Shown piece after piece: positions 45,879 through 54,615 of a DNA stretch of 64,000 bases. Each line of letters opens with the position of its first letter. The stretch's first letter is position 1. Made by a program: the position numbers and the translations under genes. A model generated the notes under the pieces. The model was not told the DNA's origin and did no database searches. It saw only the letters and a program-made list of their open reading frames with translations. This stretch comes from an uncultured Bacteroidales bacterium (GTDB taxonomy: Bacteria; Bacteroidota; Bacteroidia; Bacteroidales; P3): positions 1 to 64,000 of the forward strand of contig CAMUZR010000013.1 of NCBI GenBank assembly GCA_947165255.1, written 5' to 3'.

Positions 45879-47054
45879 TCAACCTTTTTGGTCGAAAAAT
45901 TTCACTTTTATATTATTCCTAATCGAATCCCCATCTGGAATTTTAAACATATGCCGAACTAGGACCGACTCCTGAAACTGTAAAGAAAGTTGAAATAACC
46001 CTTTCTGAGGTTTCTTCGGAATATATTTAGAAATAGGCCTCAATACACAGTATCTATTCCAAATACTAATACTTTGTTTTAATAGAGAGGTGTGATGCAG
46101 TAATGGGCTAGACAATCCATAGTTTTCAAAAAGCCTCTTAATTTTCTTCAAGTCATTTATTTTTATGTAATTGTGATGGTATTCCTTTAATTCATCGTTT
46201 AATAGCCATTCGGAAAGATAAATGATCAACTCAAAAGACTTTGAAAGATGCAGCCTCTTCATTGTCTCAAAAACCTCATCTGGCGGTAGTTTTAACCTAT
46301 TACATCGAACAAACATACCTAAATCCAAAATATGTTTCAAAGAGAAAAATGTGTCCTCTGAAGCATAATTCACATGATTCAAAGCATGCATCAACAAATA
46401 AACCAAATTGGGCAATGGGGCAAAAGTATAATAACCATGAGGACTTAATACCACATCATTTGTATGATCCAACAGATACTCACCCACCATTCCTTTCACT
46501 TTAGAGTTATTGTAGACAAATATCTTATGGTTCTCTATTTCAACACCTCTGTATTCAAAACTAGTATGCAGTTCAGTTTCTGGACACTGGCCTGAAGAGA
46601 ATAACTTATTGCCTTTCTCAAAATCAACAAACAGATAAATATCAATGTCACCAGAAGGTCTTGAGTGAGGGTTGGGAAACAAATCAGAAAGAGCTAAACC
46701 TTTAAGCAACATCAATCTCACTTGATTATTCTTACAGATGGAAACAATCTCTTGCAATACGGATTTCTGCAACTCGTATCTATCCCATATTTCTTGGGCA
46801 GATAAACCCCAATTAATACGATATTGTCTCGGGGGCTGCTGTTCTGGAGGCAGTTTACAAACACCATCCCACACCCATGCAATCAGACCCTGTTCTTGGG
46901 ATAGATCCATAAGCTTATCCCAATCAATACTGACATCATTTGGAATAGCAGGCACTTTATCCAATACGGCAGCCCTGACCAACTCATACATAACTTTGGT
47001 CAATATCTTCTGATCCGAGTATATATTATTATGTAAAATATCAGTCATCGTCAA
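45879..47054 (-). CDS. Uncharacterised nucleotidyltransferase family protein (NTP_transf_5 type), copy 2
   Basis: A 391-residue soluble protein with the minimal nucleotidyltransferase core: LLKGLALSDLFPNP followed by SRPSGDIDIYL, in which the Ser/Gly-Asp-x-Asp pair binds metal. This matches the DUF/NTP_transf_5 family found in surface-polysaccharide clusters. It is a diverged paralogue of the next gene, 36 bases upstream. Base composition is AT-rich compared with gmd next to it. The acceptor is unknown; a glycan, nucleotide sugar or protein is possible. Confidence 0.75.
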   Translation of the reverse strand: MTMTDILHNNIYSDQKILTKVMYELVRAAVLDKVPAIPNDVSIDWDKLMDLSQEQGLIAWVWDGVCKLPPEQQPPRQYRINWGLSAQEIWDRYELQKSVLQEIVSICKNNQVRLMLLKGLALSDLFPNPHSRPSGDIDIYLFVDFEKGNKLFSSGQCPETELHTSFEYRGVEIENHKIFVYNNSKVKGMVGEYLLDHTNDVVLSPHGYYTFAPLPNLVYLLMHALNHVNYASEDTFFSLKHILDLGMFVRCNRLKLPPDEVFETMKRLHLSKSFELIIYLSEWLLNDELKEYHHNYIKINDLKKIKRLFENYGLSSPLLHHTSLLKQSISIWNRYCVLRPISKYIPKKPQKGLFQLSLQFQESVLVRHMFKIPDGDSIRNNIKVKFFDQKG

Positions 47055-47090
47055 AAACCTCCAACCACCTTATTAATTCCTCCAACTTTA

Positions 47091-48173
47091 TTAGTTTAAC
47101 ATGGGGTTCCTATCGAACAAATACCCATAAACATACCTTGCTATCACTTTAATTGCAGTGGAATCTGAGTAGTATTGGTATTTCCAACGATTTGCCCAAA
47201 TCATTCTAATCATGTTCAGATGAGCTATCGTTTTATTAATACTATGTTTTGCTGACTTCCTTGAAAGAATATCCTGCAGCATCCACTGTCCATACTCAGA
47301 CAAAGAACCTCCTTCTTTCATATAATCAACCACTTCGTCAATCACTTTTGCGAATTTCAGTAATCCTACTTGATCACACACAAGCCAAAAGTCATCCATA
47401 TTCGTAGTCACTTCCATACCCTCCCTCAGCATTAACCAATCGCAGAGGTTTTTCATAGTAATTCCCTCTTCAACTAAAAAGTGATTTCTTGCATGAACCA
47501 TAAAAAACAAGGCGTTAAATAACCATATTGGTCTGATCATATTTGATCCATCCATACGAACTCCTGTTTCGTTCAATAAGTTTCTAAATTTTTTTTCTAA
47601 TTCTTTGTTGTACCTACTTCCTTTTATCCCGATACAAAACTGGTGGTTCTCTATATGAATACCATTATAAAAGAAATGGGAGTGCTTCGATTCCGATCTA
47701 TCCACCACATCCCCAATTTCTCTTTCCACAATGAGATTCCCCTTTTCAAAATCATCCATCAAACAAATATCTATATCTGATGATTGCCGATGATAAGGTT
47801 GAGGATAATATGAGGCATAGGAAAAGCCCTTTAGGACATTTATCTTTATTCCATGTTGTGCATACAAATCAGCCAAACTACAGATAGTTTCCCACTGGTG
47901 AATACCTTTTCTTTCTATAACCATGCTCTGGCCTATCCACTTGTATCTTAACTCATCGTCTATTTCACAATTCTCCATTGCCAACATACCATCACAAGCT
48001 ATAGCACAAACGCTCTGTCTTATAGAAAGGTCATAAACATCCTGCCAATTAACATCATTAGACAAGGCGGTTGGTTCCTCCTTGCCTAATGCGATTCTTA
48101 ATAACTGGAATAATACTTGCACCGAAGGGCTATCCCACCTCAATGTAGATTCCTTTTGAGCAATCGATTTCAA
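47091..48173 (-). CDS. Uncharacterised nucleotidyltransferase family protein (NTP_transf_5 type), copy 1
   Basis: A 360-residue protein of the same family as its neighbour, with NVLKGFSYASYYPQPYHRQS and SSDIDICL as the metal-binding part. Shared features include an N-terminal helical part and a HARNHF/HALNHV helix after the core. It is AT-rich and follows the UDP-FucNAc genes. Function is not known for either copy. Confidence 0.75.
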   Translation of the reverse strand: MKSIAQKESTLRWDSPSVQVLFQLLRIALGKEEPTALSNDVNWQDVYDLSIRQSVCAIACDGMLAMENCEIDDELRYKWIGQSMVIERKGIHQWETICSLADLYAQHGIKINVLKGFSYASYYPQPYHRQSSDIDICLMDDFEKGNLIVEREIGDVVDRSESKHSHFFYNGIHIENHQFCIGIKGSRYNKELEKKFRNLLNETGVRMDGSNMIRPIWLFNALFFMVHARNHFLVEEGITMKNLCDWLMLREGMEVTTNMDDFWLVCDQVGLLKFAKVIDEVVDYMKEGGSLSEYGQWMLQDILSRKSAKHSINKTIAHLNMIRMIWANRWKYQYYSDSTAIKVIARYVYGYLFDRNPMLN

Positions 48174-48220
48174 TTGTAATACCTTCCTCTAGACTTTCAA
48201 TGGTAAAATAGTGGTGTCAA

Positions 48221-49381
48221 TCAAAACTTCCGCCACACCATCCTGTTGACGATATTGGTGTAGCTTTGAATTATCTTCACCACTTTCGTGGACACATTCT
48301 CATCCACATAATTAGGCACTGGAAGCCCATGGTCACCGTTGTTATTCATATCCACAGCACATTCTACCGCCTGAAGGAGAGTTTTCTCATCTATACCGGC
48401 TATGAAGAAACAAGCCTTATCCAATGCCTCTGGGCGTTCTGTCGAAGTACGAATGCATATAGCAGGGAACGGATGTCCCACACTAGTGAAGAAACTGCTT
48501 TCCTCCGGCAGTGTACCACTGTCCGAGACCACCGCATATGCATTCATCTGTAAACAATTGTAGTCATGGAAACCCAATGGCTCATGTTGGATGACCCGAG
48601 GGTCTAATTTAAACCCTGAAGATTCCAAACGCTTGCGCGAACGTGGGTGACAGGAATAGAGAATCGGCATATCATACTTTTCGGCCATTTTATTGATGGC
48701 ATTAAAAAGTGATAAGAAGTTCTTTTCCGTATCGATATTTTCTTCCCGATGAGCGCTCAACAAAATATAATGACCTTTTTGAAGTCCCAGACGCTGATGA
48801 ATATCCGAAGCCTCAATCTCCGCTAGATTCTCATGGAGCACCTCTGCCATAGGACTGCCCGTCACGTATGTTCTCTCCTTGGGCAATCCGCATTCTGCCA
48901 AGTAACGACGTGCATGCTCACTATAAGCCATATTGACATCAGAAATGATATCCACAATCCGGCGGTTAGTCTCCTCCGGCAGACATTCATCCTTGCAACG
49001 ATTTCCAGCCTCCATGTGGAAAATGGGAATATGGAGTCGCTTTGCTCCGATCACACTCAAACAACTATTAGTATCACCTAACACCAAGACGGCATCAGGT
49101 TGAGTCTCCACCATCAGTTGATAACTCTTTGCGATAATATTGCCCATCGTCTCGCCAAGGTCTTTACCTACAGCGTCCATATACACATCAGGGTCTTTCA
49201 ATTTCAAATCTTTGAAGAACACCCCGTTGAGGTTATAGTCATAATTCTGGCCCGTGTGAGCCAACAAACAATCAAAATATTTTCGGCATTTATTAATCAC
49301 TGCAGCCAAACGGATAATCTCTGGCCGCGTACCTACGATAATTAATAGTTTGAGTTTCCCGTTATTCTGAAATTGCGTCAT
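48221..49381 (-). CDS. fnlC: UDP-sugar 2-epimerase for UDP-L-FucNAc synthesis (FnlC/Cap5G/WbjD type)
   Basis: A 386-residue non-hydrolysing 2-epimerase (GTRPEIIRLAAVI, HTGQNYDYNLNGVFF, GDTNSCLSV, HMEAGNRCKDECLPEETNRR). The last stretch and its position after fnlA/fnlB homologues point to the Cap5G group that forms UDP-L-FucNAc from the L-talo (PneNAc) isomer. The start at 49381 (MTQFQNNGKLKLL) was preferred over 49432 because the extension is Lys-rich and outside the fold. Confidence 0.87.
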   Translation of the reverse strand: MTQFQNNGKLKLLIIVGTRPEIIRLAAVINKCRKYFDCLLAHTGQNYDYNLNGVFFKDLKLKDPDVYMDAVGKDLGETMGNIIAKSYQLMVETQPDAVLVLGDTNSCLSVIGAKRLHIPIFHMEAGNRCKDECLPEETNRRIVDIISDVNMAYSEHARRYLAECGLPKERTYVTGSPMAEVLHENLAEIEASDIHQRLGLQKGHYILLSAHREENIDTEKNFLSLFNAINKMAEKYDMPILYSCHPRSRKRLESSGFKLDPRVIQHEPLGFHDYNCLQMNAYAVVSDSGTLPEESSFFTSVGHPFPAICIRTSTERPEALDKACFFIAGIDEKTLLQAVECAVDMNNNGDHGLPVPNYVDENVSTKVVKIIQSYTNIVNRMVWRKF

Positions 49382-49584
49382 TTGTTTCTTCTTTTTTTGA
49401 TTGATACTATAATCTTTCAGTCTTTCTGCCACTTATAGTAATTCTAATATATACTACAAACAGATGCAGGTAAAAAAGTTGACTGGTTTATTCGGATAAA
49501 AAAATCATTACTATACATGAAGATGCCAACTGCTATTGGCCTTCGATAGCGAAACAGTGATTTATACTAAAAAACTCTTGGCCT

Positions 49585-50901
49585 TTACTGGACTGGAAGG
49601 AAATATGTATCCGGCTTCTCTGGATTAAAAATCTCATTACAGTACATAACAGTCACAAGATTTTCCGTGTCACTCAGATTAATGATATTATGAGTATAAC
49701 CTGGAAGCATGTGAACACACTGTATATTCTCACCCGTAACTTCAAATTCGATCACCCTTCCATCTGGATCATTGAGATTCCTTTCTTGAATCAAGCCATG
49801 CCCACTGACCACAATAAAGAACTCCCATTTAGTATTGTGCCAATGCTGTCCTTTGGTAATACCCGGTTTACTGATATTGATACTCACCTGGCCGCAATTG
49901 AGCGTATGTACCAACTCGGTGAAGGAACCTCGGTCGTCGACGTTCATCTTTAACGGGAAGGCGACTTTCTCCTTGGGCAGATACGAGAGATAGGTGCTGT
50001 AAAGCTTCTTGGCGAAACTGCCGTTGGGGATCTCGGGGATGGTCAGGGTCTTGGGCTGCTCTGCGAATTGCTTCAGTAAGTCAACTATCTCACCGAGTGT
50101 GGCTTTATGGGTCGTTGGAACATAACAATACCTCCACGTATCGCGCGCATCACACGTATTATCCACAGAATTCGGGGCGGGGATGACGGTGAGGCCGTCG
50201 AAGTCGCAGCGGTGCTCTTTGCCTTGCAGGGCGGCGATCATCTCGTCCACCAGGTCGTCGATGTAGAGCAATTCCAGCTCCACGCTCGGGTCGTTGACGG
50301 TGATGGGTAGGTCGTTGGCAATGTTGTTGCAGAAGGTGGCCACTGCGCTGTTGTAGTTGGGGCGGCACCATTTGCCGAAGAGGTTGGGAAAGCGATAGAT
50401 CAGCACTCTTGAACGCAACCCGTCATCGCGGACTTGATCCGCGATCTCATGAGATTCCGGGTCAAGCCCGGAATGACGGGGCGCTTTCAAAAAGTCTCTT
50501 TCATAATCCAAGAACAACTCCTCCCCTGCCTTTTTGCTACGACCGTATTCCGAGTTGCCGAAACGGCCTGTCAGCGAGGCTTGCTGCGATGAGCTCAGCA
50601 TCACCGGGCAACGGTTGTTGTGTTTCTTCAAGGTGTCGAGCAGGGTGCTGGCGAAGCCGAAGTTGCCCTGCATGAACTCCTCTTGGTTCTGCGGACGGTT
50701 GACGCCGGCGAGGTTGAACACGAAGTCGCACTCACGGCACCAGGCATCCAGCTCCTCTGGGGTGTTGCCCAAGTCGTACTCGAAGATGGCATCGATCTTT
50801 AGGTCGGGGAAACGTTTGTCCTTGCCGTCTTGTATGTTCTTCAATGAGACGCAGAGGTTCTTTCCCACGAAGCCTTTGGCGCCAGTCACTAAAATCTTCA
50901 T
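49585..50901 (-). CDS. fnlB: UDP-2-acetamido-2,6-dideoxy-hexos-4-ulose reductase (FnlB/Cap5F/WbjC type), carrying two inserted repeats
   Basis: A 438-residue two-domain enzyme. An N-terminal NADP-reductase domain (ILVTGAKGFVGKNL, then YGRSKKAGEELF) is joined to a C-terminal cupin (WHNTKWEFFIVVSGHGLI), the known Cap5F layout. It would reduce the 4-keto intermediate of the UDP-L-FucNAc route. Two short hairpin repeats lie inside the frame (residues about 141-161 and 246-257) and add peptide segments not expected in the family, yet the frame stays open. Start: ATG at 50901; a GTG at 50910 also exists. Confidence 0.85.
   Translation of the reverse strand: MKILVTGAKGFVGKNLCVSLKNIQDGKDKRFPDLKIDAIFEYDLGNTPEELDAWCRECDFVFNLAGVNRPQNQEEFMQGNFGFASTLLDTLKKHNNRCPVMLSSSQQASLTGRFGNSEYGRSKKAGEELFLDYERDFLKAPRHSGLDPESHEIADQVRDDGLRSRVLIYRFPNLFGKWCRPNYNSAVATFCNNIANDLPITVNDPSVELELLYIDDLVDEMIAALQGKEHRCDFDGLTVIPAPNSVDNTCDARDTWRYCYVPTTHKATLGEIVDLLKQFAEQPKTLTIPEIPNGSFAKKLYSTYLSYLPKEKVAFPLKMNVDDRGSFTELVHTLNCGQVSINISKPGITKGQHWHNTKWEFFIVVSGHGLIQERNLNDPDGRVIEFEVTGENIQCVHMLPGYTHNIINLSDTENLVTVMYCNEIFNPEKPDTYFLPVQ
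50133..50166. repeat. Intragenic CACGTAT-type repeat inside fnlB
   Basis: CCACGTATCGCGCGC, then CACACGTATTATCCAC. The same CACGTAT words occur in the intergenic repeat at 50911-50990. In the protein it encodes about 12 residues (VDNTCDARDTWR) just before the conserved YVPTTHK stretch. Confidence 0.55.
50419..50480. repeat. 62-bp palindromic repeat inserted in frame inside fnlB
   Basis: Two 31-base arms (50419-50449 and 50450-50480) are inverted copies with 25 of 31 positions matching and the perfect centre ATCTCATGAGAT. Each arm folds on its own: TCGCGGA-CTTGA-TCCGCGA and TTCCGGG-TCAAG-CCCGGAA. The arms differ by compensating changes that keep both stems paired. In the minus-strand frame it codes for RHSGLDPESHEIADQVRDDG, a peptide known from palindromic repeats in other bacteria. 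Confidence 0.82.
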
Positions 50902-50910
50902 TTTTTCCAC

Positions 50911-50990
50911 GTATTACACGTATCTTCACGTATCTTTTTTCCGAAATAATACTCGTGATACGCGAGATACGTGGAGATTTATTTCACAAT
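50911..50990. repeat. Interspersed CACGTAT repeat between fnlB and fnlA
   Basis: CCACGTATTACACGTATCTT with a further CACGTATC on the left side is answered by GATACGCGAGATACGTGG on the right, forming a long imperfect stem. Similar arrays with CACGAAT words are familiar from intergenic regions of Bacteroidota. The end overlaps the last codons of fnlA. Confidence 0.65.
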
Positions 50991-52028
50991 ATTTGGAATC
51001 CCATTCAGCTCGTTTTGGATATACTCCAATGAAGCGATCTTGGCTTTCGTCTCTTCGACGGACAGCAAGCGTGTGTTGTTTGAGTTGAACTCGGTCAGTT
51101 CGACGCGTTGATGATCGCCCTCGGTGAAGTATTTGTCGTAGTTCAAGGTGCGGTTGTCAGCGGGCACGCGATAGAAGTTGCCCATGTCCTCCGCCTTGGC
51201 GCATTCCTCGTTCGTCAGCAGCGTCTCGTACATCTTCTCGCCGTGGCGGATGCCGATCACCTTGATCTCTTCCTTCTTGCCACCAAACAGCTCGCACACC
51301 GCCTCGGCCTGCGTCTGGATGGTGCAGGCGGGAGCCTTCTGGACGAGGATATCGCCGTTCTGGCCATGTTCGAAGGCGAAGAGCACTAGGTCGACGGCCT
51401 CTTCGAGGCTCATGATGAAGCGGGTCATCTTGGGCTCGGTGATGGTGATGGGGTTGCCCTTGCGGATCTGGTCGATCCACAGCGGGATGACCGAGCCGCG
51501 GCTGCACATCACGTTGCCATAGCGGGTGCAGCAGATCTTGGTGTTGCCCGAGAGGCGGCTCTTGGCCACGGCGATCTTCTCCTCGATGGCCTTGGTGATG
51601 CCCATGGCGTTGATGGGATAGGCCGCCTTGTCGGTGGAGAGGCAGATGACGCACTTCACGCCCGCGTCGATGGCGGCGTCGAGGACGTTGTCGGTGCCGA
51701 TGACGTTGGTCTTGACGGCTTCCATGGGGAAGAACTCGCAGCTGGGCACCTGCTTCAGTGCGGCGGCATGAAACACGTAGTCCACGCCCTTCATGGCATA
51801 TTTCAGCGTGCTCTTGTTGCGCACGTCGCCGATATGGAACTTGATCTTGTTGGCCACTTCGGGCATGCGAGCCTGGAAGTCGTGGCGCATGTCGTCCTGT
51901 TTCTTCTCGTCGCGGCTGAAGATGCGGATCTCGCCGATGTCGGTCCTGAGAAAGCGGTTCAGCACGGCATTGCCGAAGCTGCCGGTACCTCCAGTGATGA
52001 GGAGGGTTTTATTTTTAAAAACGCTCAT
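50979..52028 (-). CDS. fnlA: UDP-GlcNAc 4,6-dehydratase/5-epimerase (FnlA/Cap5E/WbjB type)
   Basis: A 349-residue short-chain dehydrogenase, the first enzyme of UDP-L-FucNAc synthesis. It has ITGGTGSFGNAVLNRF at the N-terminus, FHAAALKQVPSCEFFPMEAV, CLSTDKAAYPINAMGITKAI (the family's Met-x3-Lys in place of Tyr-x3-Lys) and TRFIMSLEEAVDLVL. Followed by fnlB and fnlC on the same strand. GC content is higher than in the right-hand part of the locus. Confidence 0.92.
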   Translation of the reverse strand: MSVFKNKTLLITGGTGSFGNAVLNRFLRTDIGEIRIFSRDEKKQDDMRHDFQARMPEVANKIKFHIGDVRNKSTLKYAMKGVDYVFHAAALKQVPSCEFFPMEAVKTNVIGTDNVLDAAIDAGVKCVICLSTDKAAYPINAMGITKAIEEKIAVAKSRLSGNTKICCTRYGNVMCSRGSVIPLWIDQIRKGNPITITEPKMTRFIMSLEEAVDLVLFAFEHGQNGDILVQKAPACTIQTQAEAVCELFGGKKEEIKVIGIRHGEKMYETLLTNEECAKAEDMGNFYRVPADNRTLNYDKYFTEGDHQRVELTEFNSNNTRLLSVEETKAKIASLEYIQNELNGIPNIVK

Positions 52029-52034
52029 GGTTGA

Positions 52035-53303
52035 TTATAGTTCTTTTATGATTTCACAATAATTGCTAATAACATACTCTACATCTTCATCCATTAGCCT
52101 CGTGTGCAGCGGCAATGTCACCTCATTCTCGAAGAGATGGTAGGCGTTCGGGAAGTCCTTGATGTCGAAGCCCAAGGCCTTGTAGGCCGTCATCATGGGC
52201 AGGGGCTTGTAGTGTACGTTGCAGGCGATGCCCCGCTCGGCCATCTTCACGATGACCTCGCGACGCTCCTGGTCGGTGCGACCCAGCAGACGGGTTATGT
52301 ATAGGTGACCACTGCCGGCGAAGTCTACACCATAATGGTTCAACACTGCCACGGGCAGGTCTTTCAAGGCGTTGTCATACACCTCGATGATCTGGCGGCG
52401 GCGTTCCAACATACCTTGGTAGCGGCTCAGCTGCGCCAAACCGATGCCCGCCATTATGTCAGTCATATTGCACTTGTACCACGGCCCGATGACGTCGTAC
52501 TCCCACGAGCCGAGCTGGGTCTTGGCGAGAGCATCTTTGTTCTGTCCGTGCAAGGAATAGAGCATGCTCAAACGATAGAGAAATGCGTTCCACGTCTCAC
52601 CCTCGATGGGCGGAACTGTAGACCAGGCGTCGTACTTCACTGGCTCTTCACCAAACGGCAGGTTCCACACCAAGGCACCGCCTTCGGCGGTGGTGAGGTT
52701 CTTCACGGCATGGAAACTGAACGAAGAGAAGTCGGCGATGGCGCCTGCCATTTTGCCATGCCATTGGGCGCCGAAGGCATGGGCGTCGTCGGCAGCCACG
52801 ATGATGCGGCCTATGCGTTTCTGGATCTCGTTGGCGGGACGAAACAGATGCCTCTTGCCCTCCACCACGGCAAACACCTTGTCGAAGTCACACACGATAC
52901 CGCCCAAGTCGACGGGGCAGATCACCTTGGTGCGCTCCGTGATGGCGTCGGCCAGCTTGTCGTAGTCCATCTCGACGCAGTCGGGCTGCGAATCGACCAG
53001 CACAAGCTTACAACCCACATGTTGGGTCACCGAAGCCGAGGCAGTATAGGTATAAGCTGGCACGATGACTTCGTCGTCGGGTCCCAATCCGATGAGTCGC
53101 AGCGCCATCTCCATGGAAGCTGTGGCCGAGTTGAGGCAAACGGCTTTGTTGGTTCCGATATAAGCGGCAATCTGCCGCTCAAACTCCTTGGTTTTGGGAC
53201 CTGTGGTAATCCAGCCACTCAAGATGGCCTCTGAAGCTAGTTTGACTTCTGCCTCCGACATGTCGGGAGGTGAAAAGGGTATGTTTCTTAGTTTCATATT
53301 CAT
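52035..53303 (-). CDS. DegT/DnrJ/EryC1/StrS sugar aminotransferase (PglE-like)
   Basis: A 422-residue PLP enzyme. The pyridine-binding region is VAADDAHAFGAQW and the Schiff-base lysine is near residue 200 in SFHAVKNLTTAEGG. A longer insert around residues 215-260 (EGETWNAFLYRLSMLYSLHG) is typical of a subgroup seen in polysaccharide loci. It would aminate a 4-keto nucleotide sugar. Adjacent to a glycosyltransferase, a GNAT and the initiating sugar transferase, so a bacillosamine-like first sugar is one possibility, although a dedicated PglF-type dehydratase is not in view. Confidence 0.85.
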   Translation of the reverse strand: MNMKLRNIPFSPPDMSEAEVKLASEAILSGWITTGPKTKEFERQIAAYIGTNKAVCLNSATASMEMALRLIGLGPDDEVIVPAYTYTASASVTQHVGCKLVLVDSQPDCVEMDYDKLADAITERTKVICPVDLGGIVCDFDKVFAVVEGKRHLFRPANEIQKRIGRIIVAADDAHAFGAQWHGKMAGAIADFSSFSFHAVKNLTTAEGGALVWNLPFGEEPVKYDAWSTVPPIEGETWNAFLYRLSMLYSLHGQNKDALAKTQLGSWEYDVIGPWYKCNMTDIMAGIGLAQLSRYQGMLERRRQIIEVYDNALKDLPVAVLNHYGVDFAGSGHLYITRLLGRTDQERREVIVKMAERGIACNVHYKPLPMMTAYKALGFDIKDFPNAYHLFENEVTLPLHTRLMDEDVEYVISNYCEIIKEL

Positions 53304-54574
53304 TGTTTCACAACTGATTTAATCACATCAACATATTTTCGTGTCCCCACCTCACAAGTAAGGTTATCCAAAATAAACTGTCTTCCGTTTCCACCCATCT
53401 CAGCACAACGTTCAGGATGGTGTGACAATTCTTCTATGGAAGCCACAAAACCTTCCAAATCTCCCGCTTTGGTAAACACACCACAAGGCTTTGCGGTCCC
53501 TGAGCCTGTCGAAGGGCCGCCTTCCACTATCTCCTTCAGCTCCCCTTCATCAAAATTGGCTAGCACCGCACGACCACTTGACATAATGCTCCAAGTCTTG
53601 CTGGGCATGGCCGCGCCGCCCAAGCCTGGCTTGCAAGCCACGATGCACACATGACCCAAGCCATATACCTTTGCCACTCTCTCGTATGGCTGCAGAGGCA
53701 GGATCTTCAGGTTATCCAATTGTTCTTTCTCTTTGGTAGCCTTGATTTCGTCTTCCAAGCCACCTTTGCCAAAGATAATAAACTCAATTTCTTTGTTGTC
53801 TTTCAGCCTGCGGGCAGCATTGACGATGATTTCAATATTCTGCGCATTACCCAAATTGCCTGCATACACCACCCTGAACTTGTCCCTGCTGATGCCAAAT
53901 TCCTCAAAAAGCTCGTTTTCTTCATCTTTCACAGGGGTGATGGCGTTTTCGTCCACCCAGTTGTAGATGACTTCGATCTTCTCTTCTGGCACGCCTTTAG
54001 CCATGATGTTACGCTTGAAGTCTTGTGAAATGACAATGATCTTATCCGCGTTGCAGTAGGTGAAGTTCTCGATGCGGCGGCCAATCTTCCAGAGCAGGCC
54101 GTCTTTTTTGGCCAAACCTGTGCCCACTAAGGAATCTGGGAAGATGTCTTGGAGGTTGTAGACGAAAGGAATATGATCGCGACGACATTTTTTTACCATA
54201 GCCGCCAACGCCCCTTGAATGGGTGGTGTACTGGCAATAAACATCACATCGCACGAGCGGGCATCTTTTGCAAAAACTGCTTTGTTGAATTGAATGATGC
54301 CTTGCAACACATAACGCATCGCTCTAAGGATAGGGTTCTTGCCTTCTCCATACAAAGAAAAACGATGAACAACCATCCGTCCATCGTGTTTAGTTTCGAT
54401 ACGATGCGATTTGTAATATTTCCGCACCTCTTCCGTGACCCCTCTTGTAGGTGTAGGGGTATACACCACCCCATCCACACCCGCTTTGGCAATATCCGTA
54501 CTTAGGTTTTGATAAAGAAAAGAACTGGCGAACTGTTCTGGCTCAAAATAGGCTGGAAATCGTAGTATTTTCAT
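53300..54574 (-). CDS. Family 4 glycosyltransferase (WbuB-like)
   Basis: A 424-residue GT-B enzyme. The C-terminal nucleotide-sugar-binding half has VVYAGNLGNAQNI and the conserved PSKTWSIMSSGRAVLANFD. WbuB-type enzymes transfer L-FucNAc in O-antigen clusters, which fits the nearby fnlABC genes. The start at 54574 (MKILRFPAYF) was preferred over the ATG 27 bases upstream. A short hairpin repeat is inserted in frame near residues 352-361 (GPSTGSGTAK). It overlaps the aminotransferase gene by 4 bases. Confidence 0.85.
   Translation of the reverse strand: MKILRFPAYFEPEQFASSFLYQNLSTDIAKAGVDGVVYTPTPTRGVTEEVRKYYKSHRIETKHDGRMVVHRFSLYGEGKNPILRAMRYVLQGIIQFNKAVFAKDARSCDVMFIASTPPIQGALAAMVKKCRRDHIPFVYNLQDIFPDSLVGTGLAKKDGLLWKIGRRIENFTYCNADKIIVISQDFKRNIMAKGVPEEKIEVIYNWVDENAITPVKDEENELFEEFGISRDKFRVVYAGNLGNAQNIEIIVNAARRLKDNKEIEFIIFGKGGLEDEIKATKEKEQLDNLKILPLQPYERVAKVYGLGHVCIVACKPGLGGAAMPSKTWSIMSSGRAVLANFDEGELKEIVEGGPSTGSGTAKPCGVFTKAGDLEGFVASIEELSHHPERCAEMGGNGRQFILDNLTCEVGTRKYVDVIKSVVKQ
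53493..53520. repeat. 28-bp hairpin repeat inside the WbuB-like gene
   Basis: GCGGTCCCT pairs with AGGGCCGC with one bulged base; the middle has GAGCCTGTCGA. On the minus strand it contains CCCTTCGACAGGCTCAGGG, a word widely seen as an interspersed repeat in bacterial genomes. It adds about ten small residues to the protein without breaking the frame. Confidence 0.65.
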
Positions 54575-54615
54575 CGTTTTTAATATCGTTTTCTGCATCA
54601 ATAGGGTTTGATATT

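Noticed and set aside
50107..50310. Separate plus-strand gene inside fnlB
   Set aside because: The frame is a by-product of the inserted repeat; its peptide (PPRIARITRI) is typical of repeat DNA and not of a protein family.
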